From NCBI RefSeq assembly GCF_020829595.1, contig NZ_JAIVFW010000004.1:62001-126000 (forward strand): a DNA stretch of 64,000 nt. The letters run 5' to 3'. Source of the DNA: Nostoc sp. CHAB 5844 (lineage in GTDB: Bacteria > Cyanobacteriota > Cyanobacteriia > Cyanobacteriales > Nostocaceae). The notes below the pieces were generated by a model. It saw nothing but the letters and a program-made list of their open reading frames with translations, made no database searches and was not told the DNA's origin. A program made the translations under genes and the position numbers. Of this stretch, positions 43,423 through 51,906 are shown one piece after another; position 1 is the stretch's first letter; every line of letters starts with the position of its first letter.

Positions 43423-43838
43423 CTTTCTTGGTTGACTACAATCTAGACGGCTACGCGCTTATTTTTCTCGGTATATTGACAAAACTGGGCTGGCTTGAAT
43501 TCATATCCATGCAATTTGTCACTTTTAGAGAGGTTGGACTGTTGATGGAAAGTAGTGATGTCTAACGACAAGCCGCTTCGCGTCTACGCGCAGTCTGGCG
43601 TTATGCTCAAGAACATCAGATGCCGATCCTTACGGCTAACCGAAATATGAAGGGTGAAGATTCGCTTGAACAGGTTATGCGTGAGGAGAATACTGAGAAT
43701 TCGTTCCCAGTATTAACAATTGGGAGCCTTGATCGCCTTAGTGAAGCTGATTATCGAGAACGATGTGTTGACCGCCTTATTGAGATTGCTGTAGACATTG
43801 AGCAGTATAAGGGGGTTGGTCGGTTGTTCATTCCATAA
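43419..43838 (+). pseudogene. Partner of DUF433 protein, interrupted by a stop
   Basis: The frame starts MTFLVDYNLDGYALIFLGIL with the ATG overlapping the DUF433 stop, and runs to 43838 with a single in-frame TAA at 43563-43565. The part after it reads VWRYAQEHQMPILTANRNMK and ends QYKGVGRLFIP, the rest of a PIN-like toxin partner. The stop lies at the edge of about 40 bases (CGCTTCGCGTCTACGCGC) that resemble the local GC-rich repeats, so a repeat insertion probably broke the gene. Confidence 0.65.
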
Positions 43839-43860
43839 ATATTGTTAGCTTCAATTGAGG

Positions 43861-43995
43861 ATTAAGGCGATCGCGCTTAATCTCTTGCGTAGAGGAGTGG
43901 CGATCAACATTATTGCCTCTTCTACTGGCTTATTGATCGAGGAAGTCCAACAACTTCAGCAGCAACTGAACGAGTCTGTGCAAAATCAACCCTGA
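43861..43995 (+). pseudogene. C-terminal remnant of an Rpn-type nuclease/transposase
   Basis: A 44-residue frame with no start codon reads IALNLLRRGVAINIIASSTG, then LLIEEVQQLQQQLNES. This is the characteristic tail of Rpn-family (PD-(D/E)xK transposase-like) proteins in cyanobacteria. The catalytic part is absent. The rest of the interval up to 44145 holds nothing I can name. Confidence 0.6.
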
Positions 43996-44145
43996 TCGGT
44001 GTGGCGATCGCTACTTCTCTCGCAAGCGTCGGTTTCTGGTACAGCCCATGTTACGCCTCCAGAATGCACCCATTTTCGCAGTTCCTTGAATGATCGCACT
44101 TTTTCTTAATACTTCTAATTGCAATAAAGTTCGGCGTTGATTAAC

Positions 44146-44709
44146 TTAATTCTCCAATCTCGGATACTTTGGTTTACAAGGGCTTCCCCAACAAACTTGT
44201 CCATTCGGTAGATTAGTAAACACACTGCTACGAGCGCCAATTACAGCATTCGCGCCAATTTCAACTCCGGGGCCAACAAAGCAATCAGCTGCTACCCAAA
44301 CTCCATTATTAATAGTAATTTGCGCTGTTTTTAACCCGAAAGCTGGGTCTTTGATATCGTGACTTCCTGTACACAAGTAAGTTTTTTGGGAAATCACGCA
44401 ATGTTCACCAATGCTAATTTCATCCAAGCTATACAGAACTACGTCATCACCAATCCAACTGTAGTCACCGATGGTAATTTTCCAAGGATAAGTGAAACGA
44501 GCAGTGGGTCTAATTAATACACCTTTACCAATATCAGCGCCGAACAGTCGCAGAAGAGAACAACGCAGATTATTAAAAGGATGTGGAGTTAGAGGTAAAG
44601 CGATCGCCTGTACAAACCACCATAATAAAACATACCAGCCGGGACGACCTCGGTCAAACCAAGATTGGTCATATTTACGTAAGTCTACGAAAGATTGGTT
44701 ATTTGTCAT
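44146..44709 (-). CDS. WcaF/HpsU-like hexapeptide acetyltransferase
   Basis: A 187-residue left-handed beta-helix acetyltransferase of the colanic-acid WcaF type. The N-terminal WYVLLWWFVQAIALPLTPHP is typical, followed by hexapeptide turns (IGKGVLIRPTARF, IGDYSWIGDDVVL, IGEHCVISQKTYLCTGSHD, VEIGANAVIGARSSVF). In Nostoc a similar enzyme, HpsU, acts in hormogonium polysaccharide synthesis; I infer surface-polysaccharide acetylation. Two glycosyltransferases lie upstream on the same strand. Confidence 0.85.
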   Translation of the reverse strand: MTNNQSFVDLRKYDQSWFDRGRPGWYVLLWWFVQAIALPLTPHPFNNLRCSLLRLFGADIGKGVLIRPTARFTYPWKITIGDYSWIGDDVVLYSLDEISIGEHCVISQKTYLCTGSHDIKDPAFGLKTAQITINNGVWVAADCFVGPGVEIGANAVIGARSSVFTNLPNGQVCWGSPCKPKYPRLEN

Positions 44710-44745
44710 TTGTCATTTGTCAATGGTCAATAGTCAATTCTCAAT
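44700..44745. repeat. GTCATTT/GTCAATA tandem heptamers
   Basis: Tandem variants TTTGTCA, TTTGTCA, ATGGTCA and ATAGTCA span the start region of the acetyltransferase gene. The same heptamer type recurs at 55806-55855 and 56008-56030. Confidence 0.75.
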
Positions 44746-44856
44746 AAATAAAAAAGACTGGGTAGCAATATCTCACAATACCCAGTCCCTAGTATTCAAT
44801 CCCTAGTAAATAAAGTACCCATGATAAATTGTTTTCAAACTCACTATACGGGTTTC

Positions 44857-44892
44857 TTCATTTCATACTTCATACTTCATACTTCAAACTTT
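44857..44892. repeat. CATACTT heptamer array over the end of a glycosyltransferase gene
   Basis: TTCATTTCATACTTCATACT and following ACTTCAAACTT form a tandem array. The TGA stop of the glycosyltransferase (44870-44872, minus strand) lies inside it, so its last residues (LKYEV) are repeat-encoded. A similar array ends the ribokinase gene near 57505-57535. Confidence 0.7.
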
Positions 44893-45817
44893 TTTCTTGA
44901 GGTAGAGATGGTGGTGCAGATTTAGCAGTATTTGCAGTATTTAATTTCCCGCCACAGTTGCGTAATTCGTAAAGTTTCACGCCGATTTGATATTCATATT
45001 GACTCAGCAAACGTGCGTAAATATATCCGGCTTTGCCATCTAAAAAACCACGCTGAATAATGTAGAACAAAATAAAGCGTAAAAACGGTTTAAACGGTAA
45101 ATGCACCCATACTTTCTTCAAAAAGCGTTTACGTTGAACGGCATCACCAAATAAGTTAGCGCCAATTGTGCCTTTTTCATTTTGACCAGTGAGAATATTG
45201 TAATAAACACGGGCTTCCCAATTGGAATAGCGATTGTGTCTTTCTAACCAGTGGAATAAGTCGCGGAAATCTTCATGTAGCATATCATTTTTCAGATATC
45301 CTACCTTACCTTGCAAGATAACGTGTTCGTGAACTTCGTTATCGCCTGTGTTGGGGATGTCTTCGGTATTTAGGTTTTCGTAACGACCAATTTTATGTTT
45401 AAACAAACGCAGATTCCAATCGGGATATTTACCGCCATGACGAATCCATTTACCTAAGAAAAATACGCGGCGATTGAGATAGTAACCGTTATATTCTTCA
45501 TTTTGAATTGCTTGCTCAATTTCTTCCCATAATTCGGGAGTGATTCGTTCGTCACAATCGACAATTAGTACCCATTCGTTACGGAAAAGTAAGTTATCTA
45601 AAGACCAATTTTTCTTTTTTGGCCAGCGTCCATTGAAATGAAACTGGACAACATTTGCACCGCAATTATTACCAATTTCGATGCTTTTATCAGTACTTTG
45701 AGAATCTACAATAAATATTTCATCTGCTCTTTGGAGACTAGCAAGACAAGCAGGTAAATTGGCTTCTTCGTTTTTGGCAGGAATAAGTACAGAGACTGGA
45801 ATTTTTTTAGATGACAT
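44870..45817 (-). CDS. Glycosyltransferase family 2
   Basis: A 315-residue GT-A fold glycosyltransferase. VSVLIPAKNEEANLPACLAS starts the nucleotide-sugar fold, IVDSQSTDKS follows, and the metal-binding DxD-like motif is VLIVDCDERI. HEHVILQGKVGYLKNDMLHE and the ensuing region resemble the LPS core heptosyl/WaaE-type subgroup (HEHV...DMLHED). The last residues come from a heptamer repeat. It follows the second GT2 gene after 14 bases, so they form an operon for a surface polysaccharide; the sugar is unknown. Confidence 0.9.
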   Translation of the reverse strand: MSSKKIPVSVLIPAKNEEANLPACLASLQRADEIFIVDSQSTDKSIEIGNNCGANVVQFHFNGRWPKKKNWSLDNLLFRNEWVLIVDCDERITPELWEEIEQAIQNEEYNGYYLNRRVFFLGKWIRHGGKYPDWNLRLFKHKIGRYENLNTEDIPNTGDNEVHEHVILQGKVGYLKNDMLHEDFRDLFHWLERHNRYSNWEARVYYNILTGQNEKGTIGANLFGDAVQRKRFLKKVWVHLPFKPFLRFILFYIIQRGFLDGKAGYIYARLLSQYEYQIGVKLYELRNCGGKLNTANTAKSAPPSLPQEKSLKYEV

Positions 45818-45831
45818 ATATGGTGTTTTTG

Positions 45832-46764
45832 TTATTTTTTATTGGATGTAGACAGCAGACCCTGAATAGCAGCATTTAAATAACTTATTTGACAATATGC
45901 ATACACGAGTTTATCGAAGCGTTCTGCTGGATCATAAAAATACTGTAATGACTTATATAAACCCCGGAGCAAGCGCTCGCTACCCCGCTGTAACTGACCG
46001 ATGCCTGTTTTACCTGCAAGTTGTTCTCGATAGCATTCGCTTATACCTTGCCACCAGCCACGATTCAAAAACCAAGACCGATTCAGCCGTTCGGGTGCAA
46101 CGTTATGAGCAACTAATGCTTCTGGAAGATAAGCAACTTGCCAACCATGCTGAAGCGCAAATTCAGTCATTTGCAGTTCTTCATTAGACAACAAGTTTTT
46201 TCCGACTCGACCAAGATGGGGATCAAAACCACCAATTTCTTCAAGAAAGCTGCGGCGGATCGAATAATTTAAACCTCTAGGGGTTAAACCGGGTTGCTGG
46301 ATATAAACTATGTCTTCACCTAGGTCGTAAGCTCCCAAATTGCCTGCTAACCCAGAAGATAGCCACTTGGGTGGTTGGATAGTTGGCGGCCATAAAAGTG
46401 TAACTTTGCCACCTGCGATCGCTAGTTTGGGGTTGCTTTGATAGGCAGAATACAACACTTGCAACCAGCGATCGCTGGCTACGGCATCATCATCTAAATA
46501 TGCGATAATTTCTGCACTAGCAGCTTTAGCACCAGTGTTACGGGCAACCGATAATCCGGTGATGGGTTCAAAGATATACTTTAAACGAGGATTGCAGGCT
46601 CTTTGTTCTACAACTTCGCGGGTGCGATCGCTTGAGTTGTTATCTACCACTATCACCTCAAAGTCGGCCGCAAAATCCTGCGCCAACAGGCTATCAATCG
46701 CTGCACCTAAATAGGTTTCTCGATTGTGAGTACAGATAATGGCAGAGATTTGGATGTCTGGCAT
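45832..46764 (-). CDS. Glycosyltransferase family 2
   Basis: A 310-residue GT2. ISAIICTHNRETYLGAAIDS, IVVDNNSSDRT and the DxD-type motif AYLDDDAVA are in order, followed by GLNYSIRRSFLEEIGGFDPH and NEELQMTEFALQHGWQVAYL, the usual acceptor-side motif with ED-like residues. No membrane helix is clear. It heads a three-gene minus-strand group with the second GT2 and, 161 bases further, the WcaF-like acetyltransferase, matching cyanobacterial exopolysaccharide (hps-like) clusters. Confidence 0.9.
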   Translation of the reverse strand: MPDIQISAIICTHNRETYLGAAIDSLLAQDFAADFEVIVVDNNSSDRTREVVEQRACNPRLKYIFEPITGLSVARNTGAKAASAEIIAYLDDDAVASDRWLQVLYSAYQSNPKLAIAGGKVTLLWPPTIQPPKWLSSGLAGNLGAYDLGEDIVYIQQPGLTPRGLNYSIRRSFLEEIGGFDPHLGRVGKNLLSNEELQMTEFALQHGWQVAYLPEALVAHNVAPERLNRSWFLNRGWWQGISECYREQLAGKTGIGQLQRGSERLLRGLYKSLQYFYDPAERFDKLVYAYCQISYLNAAIQGLLSTSNKK

Positions 46765-47105
46765 AGGATTAATTTTAACAAGGGAGAATTCAGGAGTCAG
46801 GCTTCGGCGTGAGCGTCAGCCGAACGGAGCCAGAATTCAGAATTATATTCTGTGCCACTGGATGAATAAACGCTGAAACACCACACGCTTATCAAAGATT
46901 TAGTGGTTGACAAATTAGTTACGGGTCTAAATGCCGACTAAAATTAATTCTGAATTCTGAATTCTGCATTCTGCCTTCTTTTTTAAGTTGTCACCCTTAA
47001 ATTTTAGATAACAGTCTTCAATCTAAGGGTCGCCTGCTCAGTGCTAATCTATAACAAAAATTTCCACCCACCAACCGCGTTTTTTCGGAAATAGTCTTTA
47101 AATCT
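46765..47105. repeat. Intergenic heptamer-bounded element with nested GC-rich repeat
   Basis: No gene is seen in these 341 bases. About 46783-46980 has GAATTCAGGAGTCAGG on the left and TTCTGAATTCTGAATTC on the right. Near the left end a GC-rich hairpin, CGGCGTGAGCGTCAGCCG, is nested between two GAATTC units. Confidence 0.55.
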
Positions 47106-47909
47106 TCATGATTGTTGAATGTGGCTGTGTAAAACTACGAGAGTTTCTGCTAACTGACTCAGGCGCGTTTCTAGATATTGTTTGCGTCCTAATAGCTGAC
47201 GTAATTTTTGATGACGAGCGATCGCCATACTAACTGTAGGTACTTGATCTGGTGGACATGGACGTGACCAAACTGTACCTGAGCCATCTAAACCACAAAG
47301 ACGATACCCTGTACGCGAAAATTGATATGCGTCCTTCCCACCAGTTGTGCAGAGTTCTTCTACATAGTTCATCAAGCGATCAACTTCTGCATGGCGCAGT
47401 GTGACAGTTCCTGGCTGTTCTGGTTCTTTAGCATTGGATTCTAACCAACCATTCACTATCGGCCCTTCTAAGTATAGGTCTTGGATTTGTTGCAGGATAG
47501 TTTGGAGTTCTTGCTGCCAACCAGCTACATGAACTTGAATTTCTTGCAACAAGTTCATTGCTAAGGCTGGATTAGCTCCGTGACGATGGTTGCTGAAGCT
47601 AGGAGTTTTAAATTTGGGTAGGCTTGGTGTTTTATTACCAGTTTCTTGTGCCGGAAATGTTTCTACAGAATGATGTTGAGGAAATAAATTCTGTTCAGCC
47701 TTGCTCTCAAGGTTGTCTGTTGGTTCTAGGGTTATACTCTCCACATCATCAGATATAACCGTATCTGTAGTAGCTTCTTTTGCCGTTACACTAATTCTAA
47801 AAGATACCGGACGTTTAGGAGAATCTCCTGCTTCGATAGTTGTATTGTCTCGATTGCCTAGATCGTGTAGCGTTGCCTCAATACGTTTTAGCCCTGTTTT
47901 CATAAACAT
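47106..47909 (-). CDS. Conserved hypothetical protein
   Basis: A 267-residue soluble protein. The first 110 residues are low-complexity and charged (TTIEAGDSPKRP, SVTAKEATTDTVISDDVESI). The C-terminal 150 residues look folded and helical: ALAMNLLQEIQVHVAGWQQE, EGPIVNGWLES, LRHAEVDRLMNYVEELCTTG and RHQKLRQLLGRKQYLETRLS. I know of no characterised relative; cyanobacterial homologues would be expected to align mostly over the second half. Start may be the first or third codon (MFMKTG). Confidence 0.65.
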   Translation of the reverse strand: MFMKTGLKRIEATLHDLGNRDNTTIEAGDSPKRPVSFRISVTAKEATTDTVISDDVESITLEPTDNLESKAEQNLFPQHHSVETFPAQETGNKTPSLPKFKTPSFSNHRHGANPALAMNLLQEIQVHVAGWQQELQTILQQIQDLYLEGPIVNGWLESNAKEPEQPGTVTLRHAEVDRLMNYVEELCTTGGKDAYQFSRTGYRLCGLDGSGTVWSRPCPPDQVPTVSMAIARHQKLRQLLGRKQYLETRLSQLAETLVVLHSHIQQS

Positions 47910-48521
47910 ATCCTGTAAGTATGCTGTCCTCTGTGGTATCTAATTATTCACAAAGGTTTGTTGGGAGTTCTAACTTTTGCCAATTTTGGCATAAATTTAT
48001 GCTGGTGCTAATTTTATCTTTTAAAAGATATTTGCAACAAACAAACTCAAAATCATAACTACGATTATAGCGATCGCATTTTTTATGGCTGTGTAGGCGA
48101 TCGTACTTTCAAAATTAGCTTTACCACCGAAACCTCCCATAGAGAACCTTAACTCGTGTGCGACGAACGACGTAAGGTTTCTTATTCACGAGACTTCATT
48201 CATAAAGAACCTTAGAGACTGTTTGTAACCAACGTGTTAATTATCTGGGAGTAGGGAGTTATTTTACTGTTGGCTGTTCTCTATCCCGCTTTAGTCACTC
48301 TCGCTAGATAAAAATCCCCAACCCTGATTTTTACAGACTTTCATAAATTTAGGCGTAGGTTGGGGAGCCACTGCGTTGGGGAGATACTGCGTTGGGCGGG
48401 CAATGCCCGACTTGTAGCAAGTGTCGTCGGGTTTCCCGACTCCCTCAGTGGCATTTGAGGAACGAAACCCAACAAAAACCTTGCTTTTGTTGGGTTTCAC
48501 TGCGTTCAACCCAACCTACAA
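47910..48521. repeat. Intergenic region with composite repeat
   Basis: No gene is seen in these 612 bases. About 48355-48520 is bounded by GTAGGTTGGGG and CCCAACCTACA, the ends of the element at 8315-8395. Between them lies GC-rich repeat sequence (GAGATACTGCGTTGGGCGGG, GTCGTCGGGTTTCCCGACTC) and a perfect inner hairpin, AACAAAAACCTTGCTTTTGTT. The element ends one base before the menE stop. Confidence 0.65.
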
Positions 48522-49937
48522 TTATTTTTCTTTCCTCAGAGTAACAAAAGAGGGATGATTGTGCAGAAATTCTTTGGCTATTTGTTGTAGTGCTTGACGA
48601 TTGACTTTGCCTTGAGAATTGCGAGGTAAATATTCAAGGCAAATCCAATGTTTAGGAACTTTAAATTTACTGAGTTTATGTTTGAGTAAAGTTTTAATTT
48701 CTAGAGTGGAAGTATTGGCATCTTGCGGAATATATATAGCTGTTACAGCTTGTCCCCAATGTTTATCTGAAACACCAATTACACAAACATCCGCAACCAT
48801 TTGCGTGTCGCGGATCGCTGATTCTATTTCTGCTGGGTAAACGTTTTCTCCACCAGTAATAATTTTGTCACTGCTGCGTCCGATGAGATTTAGATGTCCA
48901 AGGTTATCTAAAAAGCCTAAATCATCTACTTGTAAATAATCCTGATTTTCCCAAGTATGAGGATAATAACCAAGGGCTAAAGATTGAGCTTGAATAGTGA
49001 TATTACCGATTTGATTAGCATTTAAAACTTCGCCTTGTTGATTGCGAATTGTTACCTGGGCATGGGGGAGAATTTGACCACTGTTAGTTTTACCTTTGAG
49101 AAAATCATCAGGTTTGAGGGTAGAAATTTGCGAGGCGGTCTCTGTCATGCCATAGGTTGGTGCTAACCTAATGTTGTGAAATCTGGCTTTTTCTAATAAT
49201 TCTTTCCAAGCTGGTGCGCCTCCCAACATGACAGTTTGAAATTGGGCTAACCATTGGGTTAATTCTGCATTTTGTAGAAGGCGTTGTAGTTGAGTTGGTA
49301 CTAATGAAATGAAAAATTCTGATGCTTGAATAGAAGGTATTTGACCAGATTCTACAAATTTGAAGGGCAAAATGACTAGTTTACCGCTAGTAGTAAAAGA
49401 ACGCATAAATTGCATTAACCCACTGACATGATATAGGGGTAATACACAAAAAGAATTCACTTGTGGTAACTGAAAATATTCTGTAAACCCTTGCACAGAT
49501 GCAGTGAGAGTTTCCCAAGTGTGCATGGCGAACTTAATCTTGCCGGATGAACCACCTGTGGGAATCATGATTTGGGGGGAGTGCTGAGTGGGGAGTGCTG
49601 AGTGGGAAGTGCTGAGTGCTGAGTGGAGAATAGAACCTACTCCCCAGATAATGTCTGGTTGGACTAATTCAAATACTTGTTGCCATTCTTGTGTTCCCCA
49701 GTCGGGGTTACAGAGGAAGACTGGACAATTAGCTGCACAAGCGGCGAGAAAACTGGCTAAAAATTTTACTGGTTCGCGTTCAGCTAGGATAATTTTTGGT
49801 GGTGTGTGACGTTGTTTTAATATTTCTGTTAGTTCTAAATATAGTTGTTCAGCTATTGCTTGAAATTGATGGCTGTTATCAGCAATTAGCCAATTATGTT
49901 GAGGTGGATTTTGCAGATAAATTAAAGGTTGTTCCAT
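48522..49937 (-). CDS. menE: 2-succinylbenzoate-CoA ligase, with heptamer insertion
   Basis: A 471-residue acyl-CoA synthetase. MenE activates o-succinylbenzoate with ATP and CoA in phylloquinone synthesis. Motifs: IPTGGSSGKIKFAMHT (P-loop), LAPTYGMTETASQIS, LGFLDNLGHLNLIGRSSDKI and the C-terminal NSQGKVNRQAL with the catalytic Lys. Residues 103-120 (ILHSALSTSHSALPTQHS) are encoded by GAGTGCT heptamers just before the P-loop. It overlaps menC by 16 bases in the menA-menC-menE operon. Confidence 0.93.
   Translation of the reverse strand: MEQPLIYLQNPPQHNWLIADNSHQFQAIAEQLYLELTEILKQRHTPPKIILAEREPVKFLASFLAACAANCPVFLCNPDWGTQEWQQVFELVQPDIIWGVGSILHSALSTSHSALPTQHSPQIMIPTGGSSGKIKFAMHTWETLTASVQGFTEYFQLPQVNSFCVLPLYHVSGLMQFMRSFTTSGKLVILPFKFVESGQIPSIQASEFFISLVPTQLQRLLQNAELTQWLAQFQTVMLGGAPAWKELLEKARFHNIRLAPTYGMTETASQISTLKPDDFLKGKTNSGQILPHAQVTIRNQQGEVLNANQIGNITIQAQSLALGYYPHTWENQDYLQVDDLGFLDNLGHLNLIGRSSDKIITGGENVYPAEIESAIRDTQMVADVCVIGVSDKHWGQAVTAIYIPQDANTSTLEIKTLLKHKLSKFKVPKHWICLEYLPRNSQGKVNRQALQQIAKEFLHNHPSFVTLRKEK
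49578..49631. repeat. GAGTGCT heptamer array in frame within menE
   Basis: Four near-copies of GGGGAGTGCTGAGTG or AGTGCTGAGTG lie in tandem inside menE and add 18 codons without shifting the frame. Confidence 0.85.
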
Positions 49938-51007
49938 AAACTTTCAGGACTTGTTGCTTCTGCTTGTCCAAAAAAATGATCAACGCCAAAACCAACTGCT
50001 CTGTTTTTGCGAGATAATTCTGCTGCTAAGTTAAGTGCAGCTTGTCTACCAATAGCAGTCTCAAATACAGATGAAAATACGGCATCAATTTCATGCTGTT
50101 GGCAAAATTGACGCAGCCGCCAGGGTGAACCGACGATTCCGGGTTTGATGACAAAAATTCCTCGCCAGCCTTGTTGATAACAACTGATGAGTTGCTGGAG
50201 TGTGGCGACAGATTCATCTAAAGCGATCGCCGTGCTGTAAAATCTACTTAACTCCAACATCCCTGCTAATTCTTCAACAGGTAGGGGTTGTTCCAAAAAT
50301 TCAATTTCTGAAGGTACTTCCGTCTGGATGTTGTCGCAAGTCGATAGCCATAACTTCGCTTCTGCATAGCCCAGTCCGCCGTTAGCATCTAGTCGGAGTT
50401 TAGCTGAAGCGGGTAAGCTACGAATTAGAGTATCAAATATGGCTAATTCTTTGGCGATCGCATCTACACCAATTTTCCACTTAAATGTGCGATATCCTTG
50501 ATCCCACAAGGTTTGCCATTGTTGTAAAGCCACTTCCCCCGCAGCAAGTAAGCCACTACAACTAAGATTCTCACATATTTCCCACTCCCAGGTTACTGAG
50601 CGCAGTCGAAGTACACTACCCACTCCTTCCAATGCTGATTCAAATCCAAATTGACAAGCGGGTAAACAATCAGGAATTGAGAAAATCGTCTCTTTGGTAA
50701 TTTGTTTGGGTAGTTGGTGACAAAAATCCAAGGCTTGTTCTAAAGTTTCTGAACCAAACCAACTGATAGGCGCGATTTCTCCCCAGCCAATTTTCCCCGC
50801 TTCATCAACAAGACGCAGGATAATTCCTTCGCGGGTATCCCAAACACCGTAATGGGTAGTAAGGGGACGCGCAAATCTACGTTGATAAGGACGAAATTCA
50901 AAAAGTATTGAGTGCTGAGTGGTGAGACAGCGCTGCGGGAGGGTTTCCCTCCGCAGGCGACTGCGAACCCGAAGGGGGAGTATAAAATCTTTTTCTTTAG
51001 GACTCAT
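49922..51007 (-). CDS. menC: o-Succinylbenzoate synthase, repeat-derived N-terminus
   Basis: An enolase-superfamily enzyme converting SHCHC to o-succinylbenzoate. Visible catalytic elements: FKWKIGVDA (base Lys), RLDANGG (metal Asp), IEFLEQPL (metal Glu), IALDESV (metal Asp) and FVIKPGIVG (second Lys). I chose ATG 51007, which overlaps the menA stop as TGATG and gives 361 residues; an ATG at 51043 inside menA is less likely. Residues about 9-35 before FEFRPYQRRFARPL are encoded by a GC-rich repeat, so the native start may have been lost or displaced. Confidence 0.92.
   Translation of the reverse strand: MSPKEKDFILPLRVRSRLRRETLPQRCLTTQHSILFEFRPYQRRFARPLTTHYGVWDTREGIILRLVDEAGKIGWGEIAPISWFGSETLEQALDFCHQLPKQITKETIFSIPDCLPACQFGFESALEGVGSVLRLRSVTWEWEICENLSCSGLLAAGEVALQQWQTLWDQGYRTFKWKIGVDAIAKELAIFDTLIRSLPASAKLRLDANGGLGYAEAKLWLSTCDNIQTEVPSEIEFLEQPLPVEELAGMLELSRFYSTAIALDESVATLQQLISCYQQGWRGIFVIKPGIVGSPWRLRQFCQQHEIDAVFSSVFETAIGRQAALNLAAELSRKNRAVGFGVDHFFGQAEATSPESLWNNL
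50903..50983. repeat. GC-rich repeat in frame at the start of menC
   Basis: About 81 bases carry GAGTGCTGAGTGGTGAG, AGCGCTGCGGGAGGG, TTTCCCTCCGCAGGCG and CGAACCCGAAGGGGGAG, motifs of the dispersed GC-rich family. They encode the low-complexity N-terminal residues of MenC. Confidence 0.75.
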
Positions 51008-51906
51008 CAGCCTATAAAAAATCCTACACCTAATAATAAGCAACTCCAGAAATGTACAGCAACAGCGATGAATTTACAGTTGCTAACTTTTTCTGGCTGG
51101 TTATGATTTTGTTGGACATGGCGGCATAATTTGACGGCGTAAGGTAAACTTAGCCAACTTAACAATGTCCAGACTGGGAAAATTCTCAGAAGGACAAACA
51201 ACAAGGACAAAGGATAAATACTGGCGGTAAACCAAACTAAAACTTTTGCACCTTTGGCTGTACCAAGACGAACAATAGGCGATCGCTTACCTGCGGCTAT
51301 GTCATCTTTAACTTGGTGAAAGTGTGAACAAAACAAAATTAAGCTAGTGACAATGCCAACAATGATTGAAGCGGCAAAACTGGCGAGCGACCAAGTTTGC
51401 GTTTGACTGTAATATACCGTTGGCACTAACAATGGCCCAAAGGCAAAAAAGCACAAAATCTCACCTACACCTTGATATCCTAGCCGGAAGGGCGGCCCTT
51501 GGTACATATAGCCTAAAGCACAAGCCACCAGCACGATGATGAAGACAGTTGGATCTTGTTGCCAAGTTGCGATCGCTAGTACTCCTAACAACCCAATCGC
51601 CAAACACAGATTTCCTATCCAAAATATTAGCGACTTGTTACCTGTCAAATTCACCAGTGAATGATGTTTATTTTGATCAATTCCTGTTTCAGAATCAAAA
51701 ACATCATTACTCAAATTTTCCCATGCCAAAATCAAAATTGCTGCTACTAAAAAAGTTAAAAATACTTTGGTATTAAAAATCTTATTTTCTGTAAAAGCGA
51801 TCGCTGTTCCTATCCATACAGGCATGATAGCCACACTGTACATTGGTGGTTTAATTGCCGCCATCCACAGCTTACTTTTAGTTGGTGAAATCTGCTTGGT
51901 AGTCAT
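51007..51906 (-). CDS. menA: 1,4-dihydroxy-2-naphthoate phytyltransferase
   Basis: A 299-residue UbiA-superfamily membrane enzyme with about eight helices. It attaches the phytyl chain to dihydroxynaphthoate in phylloquinone synthesis, the electron carrier of photosystem I. The polyprenyl-binding motif is NLSNDVFDSETGIDQNKHHS (NDxxDxxxD type), and the second, HFHQVKDDIAAGKRSPIVRL, gives the KDD motif. It is the first gene of menA-menC-menE; its stop overlaps the menC start. Confidence 0.95.
   Translation of the reverse strand: MTTKQISPTKSKLWMAAIKPPMYSVAIMPVWIGTAIAFTENKIFNTKVFLTFLVAAILILAWENLSNDVFDSETGIDQNKHHSLVNLTGNKSLIFWIGNLCLAIGLLGVLAIATWQQDPTVFIIVLVACALGYMYQGPPFRLGYQGVGEILCFFAFGPLLVPTVYYSQTQTWSLASFAASIIVGIVTSLILFCSHFHQVKDDIAAGKRSPIVRLGTAKGAKVLVWFTASIYPLSLLFVLLRIFPVWTLLSWLSLPYAVKLCRHVQQNHNQPEKVSNCKFIAVAVHFWSCLLLGVGFFIG

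Noticed and set aside
44700-44892. CRISPR-like short repeats
   Set aside because: Units are contiguous heptamers without spacers, so they are tandem repeats and not a CRISPR array.
48291-48509. 72-codon minus-strand frame before menE
   Set aside because: It lies over the composite repeat and has no protein-like features.
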